Source: Clostridium aciditolerans (GTDB taxonomy: Bacteria > Bacillota > Clostridia > Clostridiales > Clostridiaceae). Taken from it: DNA of 64,000 nucleotides. The first letter of the stretch is position 1. Every line of letters starts with the position of its first letter. Positions 54,624 through 63,851 of this stretch are shown here, piece after piece. The translations under genes were made by a program, and so were the position numbers. Under the pieces are notes generated by a model that was not told where the DNA came from, did no database searches, and was given only the letters and a program-made list of their open reading frames with translations. The stretch lies in the NCBI RefSeq assembly GCF_016316925.1, contig NZ_JAEEGB010000006.1, forward strand, positions 124,001 to 188,000, in the 5' to 3' direction.

Positions 54624-55046
54624 CTAAAAAACTTGACGATTTGCAATTTGTTCTAAAAATTTTTTTAATTGTTCTTGTTCTTCAGAAGTAAATATTTCTA
54701 GAATTCGTTTATTTACTTCTTCTATAACCTCTTCTATACACTCACGTAGTTCACGTCCCTGATTAGTAATTACAACTTTTAGAGTTCTACGATCATCTGG
54801 ATCAGGAGTTCTTCTAACTAAGTTTTTATTTTCCATCCTATCAAGGATTCCAGTAATAGTTGAACCGTCTAAACTTAGAGTTCTAGCAATTTGCTTAGGT
54901 GTTTGACCATCTTCATCCCACAAACATTTTAATATTCCATATTGAACTGGTGTTACATCAAATTGTGCAAGATTAGTTTTTAAATATTGGAACACTGTAT
55001 GCTGTGCTTTTGTCAGTAAAAAATTAATGCATTCATTTAACTCCAT
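54624..55046 (-). CDS. MarR-family transcriptional regulator
   Basis: A 140-residue winged-helix regulator with the DGQTPKQIARTLSLDGSTIT recognition helix and the DPDDRRTLKVVIT wing, both diagnostic of MarR. It probably controls itself and the downstream flavin-oxidase-like gene, perhaps in response to phenolics or oxidants. Ligand unknown. Confidence 0.92.
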   Translation of the reverse strand: MELNECINFLLTKAQHTVFQYLKTNLAQFDVTPVQYGILKCLWDEDGQTPKQIARTLSLDGSTITGILDRMENKNLVRRTPDPDDRRTLKVVITNQGRELRECIEEVIEEVNKRILEIFTSEEQEQLKKFLEQIANRQVF

Positions 55047-55172
55047 AATTAGCGCCTCTCTTAATCTAATAATATATTTATTTTATTTTAAGTTCGCCTA
55101 ATTTGTCAAATAAATCCTATTGATTTAGTGATTGATATACTTTTATATTAACAGCAAATTTATTTGTTTATA

Positions 55173-55210
55173 AAAAGCACTGCTCAACTTAAAATGTTAG
55201 CAGTGCTTTT
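55173..55210 (-). terminator. terminator of the arsenic operon
   Basis: Perfect 12-bp arms (55173-55184 and 55199-55210) with a 14-base loop, lying 6 bases past the TAA at 55216. Its placement supports the longer arsM reading that runs through the TGA. Confidence 0.8.
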
Positions 55211-55215
55211 GCGCC

Positions 55216-56007
55216 TTATATTTTTACTGCTTTTACAGATGCAGACATAATATATTCACCTACTTTTAAATTATGTCCCCATTTTTCAGCATATTCTTTT
55301 GATACTTCACTAGTTTTAATACTAATTTCACTAAAACCTGCATTTTCTAAATATCGCTTTAACTCTTCAACTGAAGATGCTCCAGTCACTCATCCACAAT
55401 AAAGTTTTTCGTCTTGCTTCATCTCCTCTGTTAATTCCCTTACAAGAACTATATCAGAAATAGCAACTCTGCCACCTTTTTTTAAAACGCGATATGCTTC
55501 ATTATATACCCTTTGTTTGTTAGGCGATAAGTTTATAACACAATTAGATATAATTACATCAGCAGTATTATCTGCCACAGGAAGATTTTCAATTTCCCCT
55601 AATCTGAAATCTACATTTTTATATCTATTTCTTCTAGCAATAACTCTTGATTTGCTAATCATCTCTGGAGTCATATCAACACCAATAATATATCCATTAT
55701 TTCCAACCTTTTTTGAGGCTAAAAAACAATCAAATCCTCCTCCGCTTCCAAGATCTATAACTGTTTCTGATTCTTTTATATCAGCTATCAGTTGGGGATT
55801 CCCACATCCAAGGCCCATATTAGCGCCATCTGGAGCCATAGATAACTCTTCATTAGAATATCCTATTTTACGTGATATCTCTAAAGCAGAATTTTTTAAT
55901 GTAATGCCGCTATTGCAACAACCTCCCTTTTTTATATTGCCCACTGCAATCTTTTTATAGTTATCGCGTACAATATTTCTAATATCTTCTTTTTTTAAAT
56001 TACTCAT
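55216..56007 (-). CDS. arsM: arsenite methyltransferase with in-frame TGA (candidate selenoprotein)
   Basis: SAM-dependent methyltransferase of about 263 residues when a TGA at 55390-55392 is read through. It has DLGSGGGFD (SAM site), GANMGLGCGNP and ISNCVINLSP with conserved arsenic-binding cysteines. The TGA replaces the next conserved Cys, giving YCG-U-VTGASS at residue 206. After it the frame continues 57 residues (ELKRYLENAGFSEISIKTSE to KAVKI), matching the normal ArsM C-terminus, and ends at a TAA 6 bases before the terminator. A hairpin with loop AGUU starts 18 bases past the TGA. The ATG at 56007 follows AAGGAG. It is coupled to arsR. The alternative is a simple nonsense mutation. 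Confidence 0.75.
55364..55392 (-). promoter_or_regulatory. bacterial SECIS-like hairpin after the arsM TGA
   Basis: Counting from the TGA (55392-55390), 17 bases separate it from a 4-base AGTT apical loop (55372-55369) closed by a perfect TCTTC/GAAGA stem (55377-55373 with 55368-55364). A small loop with a G in its first two bases, 16-37 bases after the codon, fits known bacterial SECIS rules. The stem is short. Confidence 0.4.
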
Positions 56008-56019
56008 ACTTTTCACTCC

Positions 56020-56280
56020 TTATTTTAATTTCTCAGCTATATATAGAAGCTGCAAAGTCTTATCATCAGCTATACTATAATAAGTCCACATACCCTCTTT
56101 CCTTGAATTTAAAATACCAGCTTCCTTTAATATCTTAAGGTGCTGAGACAAATTGGATTGACTAAAATTAACATCCTCATTTAATTTACATACACAAAGC
56201 TCTCCATCAGATAATTTTTTAATTATTTTTAATCTTATAGGATGAGCTAATGCTTTAAAAACTTTAACTTGATTTTCCAT
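56020..56280 (-). CDS. arsR: ArsR-family repressor
   Basis: An 86-residue winged-helix repressor with the metal-binding ELCVCKL motif in its recognition helix (residues ~27-33), the classical As(III)/Sb(III) site, and HTH sequence NFSQSNLSQHLKILKEAG. It lies 12 bases upstream of arsM and is the first gene of the operon. It should release DNA on binding arsenite or antimonite. Confidence 0.92.
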   Translation of the reverse strand: MENQVKVFKALAHPIRLKIIKKLSDGELCVCKLNEDVNFSQSNLSQHLKILKEAGILNSRKEGMWTYYSIADDKTLQLLYIAEKLK

Positions 56281-56316
56281 ATTGGATCTCCCATTCTAGT
56301 ATTATTATATAAGGAT

Positions 56317-56345
56317 ATACTAATATACTTATTACAAAATGTCAA
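56317..56345 (-). promoter_or_regulatory. promoter of the arsR-arsM operon
   Basis: TTGACA (56345-56340), 17 bases, TAGTAT (56322-56317) on the minus strand. The -10 region overlaps a repeated AGTATA stretch that may be the ArsR operator. Confidence 0.65.
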
Positions 56346-56358
56346 TTTAAAAAATGAA

Positions 56359-56383
56359 AAGAACTTGGACAAACCAAGTTCTT
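56359..56383 (-). terminator. terminator of the 88-residue gene
   Basis: Perfect 10-bp arms (56359-56368 and 56374-56383), 5-base loop, 3 bases past the stop. Confidence 0.75.
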
Positions 56384-56385
56384 AG

Positions 56386-56652
56386 TTAATAATCAAAATC
56401 ATCATCTTCAATGTATAGCATCAATTCCTCAACACTTGTTATTTTTCTTTTTTCAATTAATATTCTTAGCCTTTCATTTTCCATAAAGTATTTATTCCAT
56501 ACTTCATTTTCATTAAATATAAGGCTTCTACCTTTTTGTTTATAAGTACAACTATTTTTCAATTTGTTAAGTATACTAACCCTTGAGTATTCTTCTCTAT
56601 TGTGACCTACTAGATTTTTTACTATACTCTCAACATCCTTTACATAAATCAT
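56386..56652 (-). CDS. protein of unknown function, 88 residues
   Basis: Small soluble, charged protein (MIYVKDVESIVKNLVGHNRE) with an acidic end (IEDDDFDY). The spacing of helices could suit a DNA-binding or adaptor role (SRVSILNKLKNSCTYKQKGR), but no family was recognised. It has its own terminator. Confidence 0.55.
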   Translation of the reverse strand: MIYVKDVESIVKNLVGHNREEYSRVSILNKLKNSCTYKQKGRSLIFNENEVWNKYFMENERLRILIEKRKITSVEELMLYIEDDDFDY

Positions 56653-56752
56653 ATTAACCTCTCTATTAAAATTACTAACTATATCATAATATACGGTAAT
56701 TTCATAATATGTGCTATTTAAATTAGTTGAGAGTTTTTTTACAAATTATTAA

Positions 56753-56881
56753 TTATATTCTTAATAAGACTGCCGATACTGCAATTAATATTATAGTCAT
56801 TACTGATACCAACATTATTTGTCTTTTTTTCTTTTTTTTCTTCCTTATATTACGTCTTTGTCTCTTGTTTGTTAACTCCAT
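56753..56881 (-). CDS. small basic membrane protein, 42 residues
   Basis: ATG behind GGGTGGG. The N-terminus is strongly basic (KRQRRNIRKKKKKKRQ) and is followed by one hydrophobic helix (IMLVSVMTIILIAVSAVLL). It would sit in the membrane with the charged end in the cytoplasm. Family unknown. The overlapping plus-strand frame has no ribosome binding site and is a shadow. Confidence 0.5.
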   Translation of the reverse strand: MELTNKRQRRNIRKKKKKKRQIMLVSVMTIILIAVSAVLLRI

Positions 56882-56955
56882 TCTTATCCCACCCTTTTAT
56901 AACATAGCTTTACTATAATTATAAATGGATATATTTGGAAATGCAATTATTTAGA

Positions 56956-58362
56956 CTAATTATTTTCAACGATACTCTTTCCCATTAGTACCCCCATTAC
57001 AGATGCCATCATTAATCCCCTAGTCCATCCACTGGAATCTCCTAAGCAATGAATTCCCTTTATGTTAGTTTCAAAGTTCGTATCTATATTTATCTTGTTA
57101 CTATAGAATTTAATCTCTGGACCATATAATAATGTTTCTCTGCTTGCAAATCCTGGTACAACAGTATTCATTGCATTTATAAAGTTTAAGATATTCATCA
57201 TTGGTCTATAAGGAATAGCCGCAGTTATATCTCCAGCCACAGCATCTGGTAGTGTAGGTTTTACATTTGATTGATATAGTTCTTTCTGCCAGGTTCTTTT
57301 TCCATATAGTATATCACCGTATCTCTGAACCAATATTTTACCATTTCCAAGCATATTAACTAATTCTGCAACCTGCTTTCCATATTCTATAGGCTGATTA
57401 AATGGCTCTGCAAAATTATGGGAACTCAATATAGCTAAATTGGTATTATTTGATTTTTTCTCTTTATATGAATGTCCATTAACTATTGCTAAATTGTTAT
57501 CATAATTCTCTTGACTTACAAATCCTCCTGGATTTTGACAAAAAGTTCTGACTTTGTCTCTAAAAGGTGCTGGATACCCTATAAGCTTTGATTCATAAAG
57601 AACATTATTTACTCTTTCCATAACTTCATTTCTAATTTCAACACGAACACCAATATCCACAGTGCCAGCTCTATGATTAATATTATGTTTTACACACATA
57701 TCTTTTAGCCAATCTGCACCTTTTCTTCCAGCTGCTAAGACTACTTTATTGCTGCTTGCAACTTCTTCGTTATTCTTAGTTTTGGAGTCTGCTATTATTA
57801 CACCTTTTATTTCTCCCTCTTCTATAATCAAATCCTTAACTATTGTATCAAATTTAATTTCTACACCTGAATCCAAGAGATAATTTTGTATTTTAAGATA
57901 TATTTCCTGAGCCTTTTCCGTTCCCAAGTGCCTTATTGGACAATCTACTAACTTAAGCCCTGCCTCTATTGCTTTTCTTCTTATTTCTTTAACTTCTTCA
58001 GTGTTTTCTATTCCTTCTACTCTTGTATCTGCTCCAAATTCAAGATAAATTTTATCTGTATATTCAATAAATTCCTGTGCTTTATCACTTCCAATTAAAT
58101 TTGGTAAGTCTCCTCCAACCTCATAACTTAAGGATAATTTACCATCGGAAAAGGCACCTGCTCCTGAAAATCCTGTAGTTATATGACAATAGGGTTTACA
58201 TGAAACACATTCTTTTGTTTTTTCTTTTGGGCAATATCTTTTATCTATACTTCTTCCTTTTTCAATTAGTAAAATCTTTTTGTCTGACTTTTGTCTTACT
58301 AACTCCAATGCAGTGAAAATTCCTGATGGACCAGCACCTACTATTATTACATCATACTTCAA
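56956..58362 (-). CDS. FAD-dependent oxidoreductase
   Basis: About 468 residues. It has an N-terminal Rossmann FAD site (KYDVIIVGAGPSGIFTAL), a Cys-rich segment (CPKEKTKECVSCKPYCH, residues ~50-66) and C-terminal GDSSGWTRGLMMASVMG. It belongs to the NAD(FAD)-utilising dehydrogenase group whose reactions are mostly unknown. GGGGAG abuts the ATG at 58371, so the TTG at 58362, 9 bases past it, is preferred and gives the usual family start. Monocistronic. Confidence 0.82.
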   Translation of the reverse strand: MKYDVIIVGAGPSGIFTALELVRQKSDKKILLIEKGRSIDKRYCPKEKTKECVSCKPYCHITTGFSGAGAFSDGKLSLSYEVGGDLPNLIGSDKAQEFIEYTDKIYLEFGADTRVEGIENTEEVKEIRRKAIEAGLKLVDCPIRHLGTEKAQEIYLKIQNYLLDSGVEIKFDTIVKDLIIEEGEIKGVIIADSKTKNNEEVASSNKVVLAAGRKGADWLKDMCVKHNINHRAGTVDIGVRVEIRNEVMERVNNVLYESKLIGYPAPFRDKVRTFCQNPGGFVSQENYDNNLAIVNGHSYKEKKSNNTNLAILSSHNFAEPFNQPIEYGKQVAELVNMLGNGKILVQRYGDILYGKRTWQKELYQSNVKPTLPDAVAGDITAAIPYRPMMNILNFINAMNTVVPGFASRETLLYGPEIKFYSNKINIDTNFETNIKGIHCLGDSSGWTRGLMMASVMGVLMGKSIVENN

Positions 58363-58839
58363 ACTAATCATCTCCCCGATATTTTTATTATTTCCCCCTA
58401 TAATAAGGTTTTACTATTGCCCTCTCTGAATTCAGCAATATTCGCCCCATTACGAATATTTTTTTAATAATTTGAATAGGTTATATTTTGATTTTTATAA
58501 AATTAATTATTTAACTCTTATAGGGAAAATTTAAATAAGAAAGCTTAAAATTGCGTAGTTATAGCCATTAAAACACTTATAGCCTACAACTATTTGAGGT
58601 AGCTCGGTAGAGACATCCAGCCCATATTGCTAGATTTATATAAGTGAACATTTTAGATTATTTTATTATTAAAGTTCTTACTACAACGAAATTTTAACTT
58701 AATTTAGAATAAAAATCAATACTTTTTTGTTTTTTCTTATGATCACAAGAGTTATCATTAATAATTTATCTATTATATATTTTAATAGAATAGATAAATT
58801 AACATTGCTAAAATATAAGAAAACATATATTTAAAAATA
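58363..58839. other. intergenic region with a tRNA-like folded segment
   Basis: No supported gene. Bases 58575-58646 are closed by CACTTATA/TATAAGTG. Inside are a segment like a tRNA D-arm (AGCTCGGTAGAG) and a stem-loop with a 7-base loop (ATCCAGC and GCTAGAT arms, one mismatch). There is no T-arm or acceptor, so it is not a functional tRNA gene. Confidence 0.4.
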
Positions 58840-58865
58840 AAAGAACCTAAAAAATCAGGTTCTTT
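58840..58865 (-). terminator. terminator of the 51-residue gene
   Basis: Perfect 9-bp arms (58840-58848 and 58857-58865) followed on the minus strand by a T-rich tail. Confidence 0.7.
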
Positions 58866-58892
58866 CCTTTATAAGTTATTAATCATCTAACC

Positions 58893-59048
58893 TTAGCTCA
58901 TTCTCTTATTTTTTCTCATCATGTAAGCTGCTCCTAAGCTTAAAGCAGTTCCAACTACTCCAATCATAGTTGTAGACATCACTCTTCTATTTTTTCTTCC
59001 TCGAAATGCTGAAGCCATTGTTTTTGCACCAATAATTTCTCTTATCAT
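58893..59048 (-). CDS. small membrane protein, 51 residues
   Basis: ATG behind a strong AAGGAGGAGC. A basic N-terminal half (SAFRGRKNRRVMS) is followed by one hydrophobic helix (MIGVVGTALSLGAAYMM) and a basic end. It resembles the short Gly/Ala-helix proteins of Firmicutes such as the DUF3918 group, but the match is not certain. It has its own terminator. Confidence 0.6.
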   Translation of the reverse strand: MIREIIGAKTMASAFRGRKNRRVMSTTMIGVVGTALSLGAAYMMRKNKRMS

Positions 59049-59239
59049 AATGCTCCTCCTTAAATATACATTTACAAAAATTATTTTGCATTAAATATAA
59101 TTAATTATCCATTTTAATATTTTATACTTCTACCTATTTTCTATACTTAATTAACAGATTAAAGTCTAGCGTAAAATAAAGACATTTTTTAATGCTCAAT
59201 CCATATATGTATTCAATTTAATAGGTTAAATAAGTGATG

Positions 59240-59268
59240 TTGAAGTAAACTATTAACGTAAGTATAGT
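59240..59268 (+). promoter_or_regulatory. promoter of the FMN-bind-like lipoprotein gene
   Basis: TTGAAG (59240-59245), 17 bases, TATAGT (59263-59268). Confidence 0.5.
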
Positions 59269-59353
59269 AGAAATAAAAAAGTTGATAAAAAATAAAATTT
59301 TAAAGAAGCTTTTACTGTTTTATCCACATAATGCTATATTCGGAGGTAATGTT

Positions 59354-59947
59354 ATGAAAAAAGTAGTAAGCATTATAGCAACAGCTTTAATAACTTGTTC
59401 ACTTTCTGCCTGTGGTAACAAAAATACTGCTTATAGAACTCCTGGAACTACTCAAGGCGGGACAAATATTAACTTAAACCAGCCTATAGGTGCTGCAGCT
59501 TTTAAAGACGGAGTTTATCTAGGTGAGGGTAATAAAACTTCACAAGAAAATCACGCAGCTATAGTTACAGTGTGGAATGGTAAGATAAATAATGTTGTTC
59601 TCAAAACACTTGATAATCAAGGAAAAGAAATTACTACTAGAAGCAGCTATAACTTTAGTACTGCTGGTACAAACACTACCACAACGGGAAGGACTACGGT
59701 AACTGGGACAACGAATGTAACTACACCTGGAGTTAGTCCTTCTGGAGCACCAACAACTGGTTCGAAAAATGGTATTCCTGATAATGCGACATTAACTCAT
59801 TCTGAAAGAGTTAGACAGGATTTAGCTAGCGCTATAGTTTCTCAACAAACTTACAATGTTTCTATTAGCAACGTTGGTAATGATACCTTCGCTGTAGATA
59901 ATTGGAAATTAGCTGTAAGTAGAGCCTTAGTTGGCGCTAAAAGATAA
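59354..59947 (+). CDS. lipoprotein with FMN-bind-like domain
   Basis: About 197 residues. The ATG at 59354 lies behind CGGAGG; the earlier in-frame opening at 59282 lies upstream of that site. The signal peptide ends at CSLSAC. Residues ~45-85 (FKDGVYLGEGNKTSQENHAA, then KINNVVLKTLDNQGKE) and the C-terminus look like the FMN-bind family. A Thr/Gly-rich linker (TTTTGRTTVTGTTNVTTPG) interrupts the domain. It may carry flavin or act in redox at the membrane surface. Confidence 0.75.
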   Translation: MKKVVSIIATALITCSLSACGNKNTAYRTPGTTQGGTNINLNQPIGAAAFKDGVYLGEGNKTSQENHAAIVTVWNGKINNVVLKTLDNQGKEITTRSSYNFSTAGTNTTTTGRTTVTGTTNVTTPGVSPSGAPTTGSKNGIPDNATLTHSERVRQDLASAIVSQQTYNVSISNVGNDTFAVDNWKLAVSRALVGAKR

Positions 59948-59950
59948 GTT

Positions 59951-59995
59951 AAAAATCAGGTACAAGAGTTTTTATGATTCTTGTATCTGATTTTT
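59951..59995 (+). terminator. terminator of the FMN-bind-like lipoprotein gene
   Basis: Arms 59951-59967 and 59978-59995 pair with a one-base bulge and end in T5. Confidence 0.8.
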
Positions 59996-60078
59996 AGTTT
60001 ATTTTTAAATTTAATAAATGTTTATTATAACCGAAAGTATTTTAAATAATAAATGGTATAATTTTGTTGTTATAAGTA

Positions 60079-60105
60079 TAAAAAAATAGTATTTTGCTTC
60101 GATAA
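60079..60105 (+). promoter_or_regulatory. sigma-D (flagellar) type promoter of the 60167 chemoreceptor
   Basis: TAAA (60079-60082), 15 bases, TTCGATAA (60098-60105), close to the motility-sigma consensus TAAA-N15-GCCGATAA. Confidence 0.45.
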
Positions 60106-60166
60106 TTTAAATATTATGTTTTACTATATTTATATATAGAACTACTTCAAGGAGGATTAAGACTAA

Positions 60167-61867
60167 ATGAAAAAACTTATAAAAAATCTAAAAATATCTC
60201 GGATAATTTCATTAATAATTGCTATTGCATTGATATTTACGTCAATTATTGGAACTTTAGGATATTTTAATATGAAAAAAATCGGTAATAACATAGATGA
60301 ACTGTATAATGGGAGATTATTGCCAATTACCTCTGTAACTTCAATAAGAGCAGATTTCTTAAACATTAGAGTATATGTTAATAAAGAAATCTCAGGTTAC
60401 AATAAAGAAGATGATACAAAGATAAAAGATTATCAAAATAGAATAGAAAAAAGATTAGCTGAACTCACCTCAGTTCATACAGATACAAAGGAATCTGAAT
60501 TAATTAACAAATTTAAGAATGATTACTCACAATATATAAATACATATGAAAAATCCAAACCCTTATTAGAAAAAGGACAGAAGTTACCTGAAGAAGATTT
60601 CAATACACTTAATAAAGTATCTGAGAATATTGAAAACTTATTAAAAGAATTAAAAGATTATGAGTTAAACATAGCAGATGAATTAATGAAGCAGTCTGAT
60701 GCCATCTATGATAAAAATTTAAGATTATTTGTGTCATTATTTTTATTTTCTGTTATTTTCTTAGCTATAATCTCAATTCAAATTATAAAAGTACTAAAGG
60801 GCTCTACAAAAGAAATGCTTAATATATTAGATGAAGTTGCAAAAGGTGACTTCTCAGTTAATATAGAAAGTAATGGTAAAAATGAGTTTGAAATAATGAA
60901 AAAATCTTTAATAAGGACCTTAGGGATTATATCTCAAATGATTAATGATATAAAAGATAACTCTCGTATAATAAATGAGGCTTCCGAAAATTTATCTGCT
61001 ATATCGGAAGAGATGGCTTCTTCTGCTGAAAATGTATCTAGTACAGTACAAGCTATGGCTAATGGAACTAGTGAACAGGCCGAAGATTTAGTATCTATAA
61101 CAAGTATACTTAATGAATTTAGTACTGATTTAGAAAGCGTAGTTAAATTAATAGCTGAAATTGACTCAAATACTAAAGGTATTCACTCTATGGCTGAAAA
61201 AAGCAATGGAGATATGGGTAATGTGACAATTTCCGTGCAAAATGTATCAAATTCCTTCGAAGATTTAATTTTTAAAATTTCAAGCGTAGGACAAAATGTA
61301 AACAGGATAACTGAAATAACAAACCTTATAAATAGTATTTCTGATCAAACTAACTTACTTGCATTAAACGCTGCTATCGAAGCTGCTAGAGCTGGAGAGG
61401 CAGGTAGAGGTTTCTCTATAGTGGCAGATGAAATAAGAACACTTGCAGAGCAATCTAAAACCTCACTGGATAGTATAAATGCTTTAATTAACACAATATC
61501 CAAAGATGCCAGCAATATGATAGAAACAACAAACACTGTAAAAAATGAGCTATCTAATCAAAAATTAGACATAGATACAGCAATACAATCATTTACTAAT
61601 ATAACTAAGGCAGTGGATGAGGTAACTCCAAAAATACATTTAGTTAATACAAGTGCTGAAAAAATATCTGATAAGAAAAACTCTATTTTATACAAAATAG
61701 AAGATGCAACCTCAATAGCTGAAGAGGTTTCCTCATCTGCCGAAACGATAGCAGCTTCTTCTGAGGAAATGAATGCTTCTACAGAAGAGGTCTCACAAGC
61801 AGCACAAAGCCTAAGTGATATGGTTAAAGAAACAATGAATAAGGTAGGGAAATTTAAAACAACTTAG
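60167..61867 (+). CDS. transmembrane methyl-accepting chemotaxis protein
   Basis: A 566-residue receptor: membrane helices near residues 12-33 and 188-208, a four-helix-bundle ligand domain between them, HAMP at ~208-260, and the signalling coiled coil with [27 protein letters not shown] lies 11 bases before the ATG. Ligand unknown. Confidence 0.93.
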   Translation: MKKLIKNLKISRIISLIIAIALIFTSIIGTLGYFNMKKIGNNIDELYNGRLLPITSVTSIRADFLNIRVYVNKEISGYNKEDDTKIKDYQNRIEKRLAELTSVHTDTKESELINKFKNDYSQYINTYEKSKPLLEKGQKLPEEDFNTLNKVSENIENLLKELKDYELNIADELMKQSDAIYDKNLRLFVSLFLFSVIFLAIISIQIIKVLKGSTKEMLNILDEVAKGDFSVNIESNGKNEFEIMKKSLIRTLGIISQMINDIKDNSRIINEASENLSAISEEMASSAENVSSTVQAMANGTSEQAEDLVSITSILNEFSTDLESVVKLIAEIDSNTKGIHSMAEKSNGDMGNVTISVQNVSNSFEDLIFKISSVGQNVNRITEITNLINSISDQTNLLALNAAIEAARAGEAGRGFSIVADEIRTLAEQSKTSLDSINALINTISKDASNMIETTNTVKNELSNQKLDIDTAIQSFTNITKAVDEVTPKIHLVNTSAEKISDKKNSILYKIEDATSIAEEVSSSAETIAASSEEMNASTEEVSQAAQSLSDMVKETMNKVGKFKTT

Positions 61868-61880
61868 TTAAAAAATAAAA

Positions 61881-61922
61881 AATGAAGAATTAGAATTTTT
61901 TAAGCAAATCTAATTCTTCATT
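61881..61922. terminator. two-way terminator between chemoreceptor and CGGC genes
   Basis: Perfect 14-bp arms (61881-61894 and 61909-61922) between convergent genes. Confidence 0.8.
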
Positions 61923-61942
61923 CTCTATTTTTTATAAGTACA

Positions 61943-62353
61943 TTAGTAAGATTTATATATATTTTCTTCTCTTTTCTTTGTTGAGGTTTTACTTACGTAG
62001 GATCCTTCTACTAGATTTTTGTAGCCTTTTTTAGTGATAGTCTCTTTAATATAATCAGCATGAGGACATCTATCATAGTGATGGTTGTCAGTTACCATAC
62101 AAGAAGATAAATGAATTGCAACTTCATCTTTGCTTATATTATTTTTGCTTTTTAACTTTTTAGAGAAATGTTCGAGCTTAGCAGCAATTCCCTTTCCACA
62201 ACATCCTCCGCAGGTAAAAGAAATATATCTTATATTTGGGTCATAGTCCTTAAAAAGTCCCTCTTTGTTATAAAAGGCATTTGTGCAGGCAAATCCGCTG
62301 CACCTTCTATGTGCAATGTCACATTGAATGATAACTATATACTTTGTATCCAT
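61943..62353 (-). CDS. CGGC-domain protein
   Basis: About 136 residues with the Cys-rich CGGC pattern: CDIAHRRCSGFAC, FTCGGCCGKG, LSSCMV and HYDRCPHAD. Proteins with this domain are small, probably metal- or cluster-binding, and of unknown role in anaerobes. The ATG at 62353 lies behind GGTGGGGAG; the longer opening at 62395 lies upstream of that site. Monocistronic. Confidence 0.82.
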   Translation of the reverse strand: MDTKYIVIIQCDIAHRRCSGFACTNAFYNKEGLFKDYDPNIRYISFTCGGCCGKGIAAKLEHFSKKLKSKNNISKDEVAIHLSSCMVTDNHHYDRCPHADYIKETITKKGYKNLVEGSYVSKTSTKKREENIYKSY

Positions 62354-62474
62354 ATGCTCCCCACCCTTTTCATAATAATATAAACTTAAAAACATAACCT
62401 TATTAATTTATTATTAATACAATTATATAACCGAAGTCCTCTTATCAAAAGCATATTTTTACTGATATTAGCAT

Positions 62475-63845
62475 TTAAGTATTTAATATTTTTATCAATT
62501 CCAATCTGTCTATTTTTCCACTTAAATTAAGCTTTAGGTCTTTTACTATTTTTACTTTCTGAGGATAACAATGTGATTCTAAGTTTTTTCTACAATACTC
62601 CATAACCTCTTTTACAGTCAATTCATTGTCTTTTGGTAGAATAATCGCTGCTATTTCTTGTCCTTTAATTGAATGTTTTACACCAAAAACAAATGATTTT
62701 AGTACTTTAGGATGCTCATTTAATACTTTTTCTATATTGTAAGGCAATACTTTTACACCGCCCTTGTTAATAGTATTATTTTTTCTGCCCATAAGATATA
62801 AGTTGTGGGCCTTGTCAATTCTTCCTATATCCCCAACAGTAGCCTTAGGCCTAAAATCTGGTGCTATATATGGACTTTTAACCCATATTAAATCATCTTC
62901 AATCCAAAATTCTACTTGTGGAAAAGCCTTGCCCACGCTATCTATCTTAAAATCCTCTCCAAAGTTTATATATGATATATGACCTAATTCACTCGCACCA
63001 TAATATTCACAAATCTGTGCCTTTGGAAATCTTTCTTTTAGTATACTAATTGTATTCATATCCAATTTATCTCCACAGCTTAATAGAGATTTTACATTAT
63101 ATATATTATCCTTCAGTTCTTTTAAGAACAATCTATAATGAGCCGGCACCATAAATATACTGCTGACATTGTTTTTTTCTATTTCATTAATCCAAGTTTT
63201 TGGATAAATACTTTTAGAAAAAACTATACTTCCCCCTTCATTTAAAATATGAATAGCACTATTAAGATTTGCTGTATAGCAAAGAGAACCTACCAAAAAC
63301 AATGTGTCTTTGCAACTAATATGAAATATTTCACTTTGATATTTAAAGGCATTTGTCCAACTTATATGATCTCTATATATAACCTTGTTATGCCCTGTAG
63401 TTCCTGAGCTTAAGGCACCTAAGAAAACATCCGTATCCTTTACACCTGAAAATATAAAACTATCTTCTTTAGCAAAATCCTTGGCTTCATGTTTTTTTAT
63501 TGCTTGCTTTTCGCAATCATTATACATAAATTCATCATCTATTATGCAACAGGGGTTTATCATATCTGTAATTTTCTCCAAGGTTATCGGCAGCATTTTA
63601 ATATCCACCGGTATAGAAATTAAACCTGCTCTAGAGCAGGCTAAGAAATTGATCAGTGTATTAATTGGATTTTTGTTTTTTATTATTACTTTTGCTCCTT
63701 TTGCATACATTACTGATAAGATTTCAGCTTTTTCATCAATGCTTTTTACAAGCTCTTCATAAGTAATTTTTGTATTTTCCAGAGACATGCATAATTTAAA
63801 TGGATTTTCATTTGCATTTTTGTATATTCCTGAAAAAATCAACAT
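62475..63845 (-). CDS. AMP-dependent acyl/aryl-CoA-type ligase
   Basis: A 456-residue adenylating enzyme, short for the class. It has SSGTTGHNKV (P-loop, near residue 145), YYGASELGHIS (A5), GDIGRID (A7), GRKNNTINKGGVKV (A8) and the catalytic Lys in SGKIDR. It would activate a carboxylic acid as an acyl-adenylate, with CoA or a carrier as acceptor. It begins 6 bases after the stop of a thiolase-like gene, so the two are translationally coupled and probably share a pathway. The substrate is not predictable from sequence. Confidence 0.85.
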   Translation of the reverse strand: MLIFSGIYKNANENPFKLCMSLENTKITYEELVKSIDEKAEILSVMYAKGAKVIIKNKNPINTLINFLACSRAGLISIPVDIKMLPITLEKITDMINPCCIIDDEFMYNDCEKQAIKKHEAKDFAKEDSFIFSGVKDTDVFLGALSSGTTGHNKVIYRDHISWTNAFKYQSEIFHISCKDTLFLVGSLCYTANLNSAIHILNEGGSIVFSKSIYPKTWINEIEKNNVSSIFMVPAHYRLFLKELKDNIYNVKSLLSCGDKLDMNTISILKERFPKAQICEYYGASELGHISYINFGEDFKIDSVGKAFPQVEFWIEDDLIWVKSPYIAPDFRPKATVGDIGRIDKAHNLYLMGRKNNTINKGGVKVLPYNIEKVLNEHPKVLKSFVFGVKHSIKGQEIAAIILPKDNELTVKEVMEYCRKNLESHCYPQKVKIVKDLKLNLSGKIDRLELIKILNT

Positions 63846-63851
63846 TTTATA

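Noticed and set aside
55517-55960. 147-codon plus-strand frame opposite arsM
   Set aside because: Shadow of the methyltransferase gene; no start signal and no protein-like motifs.
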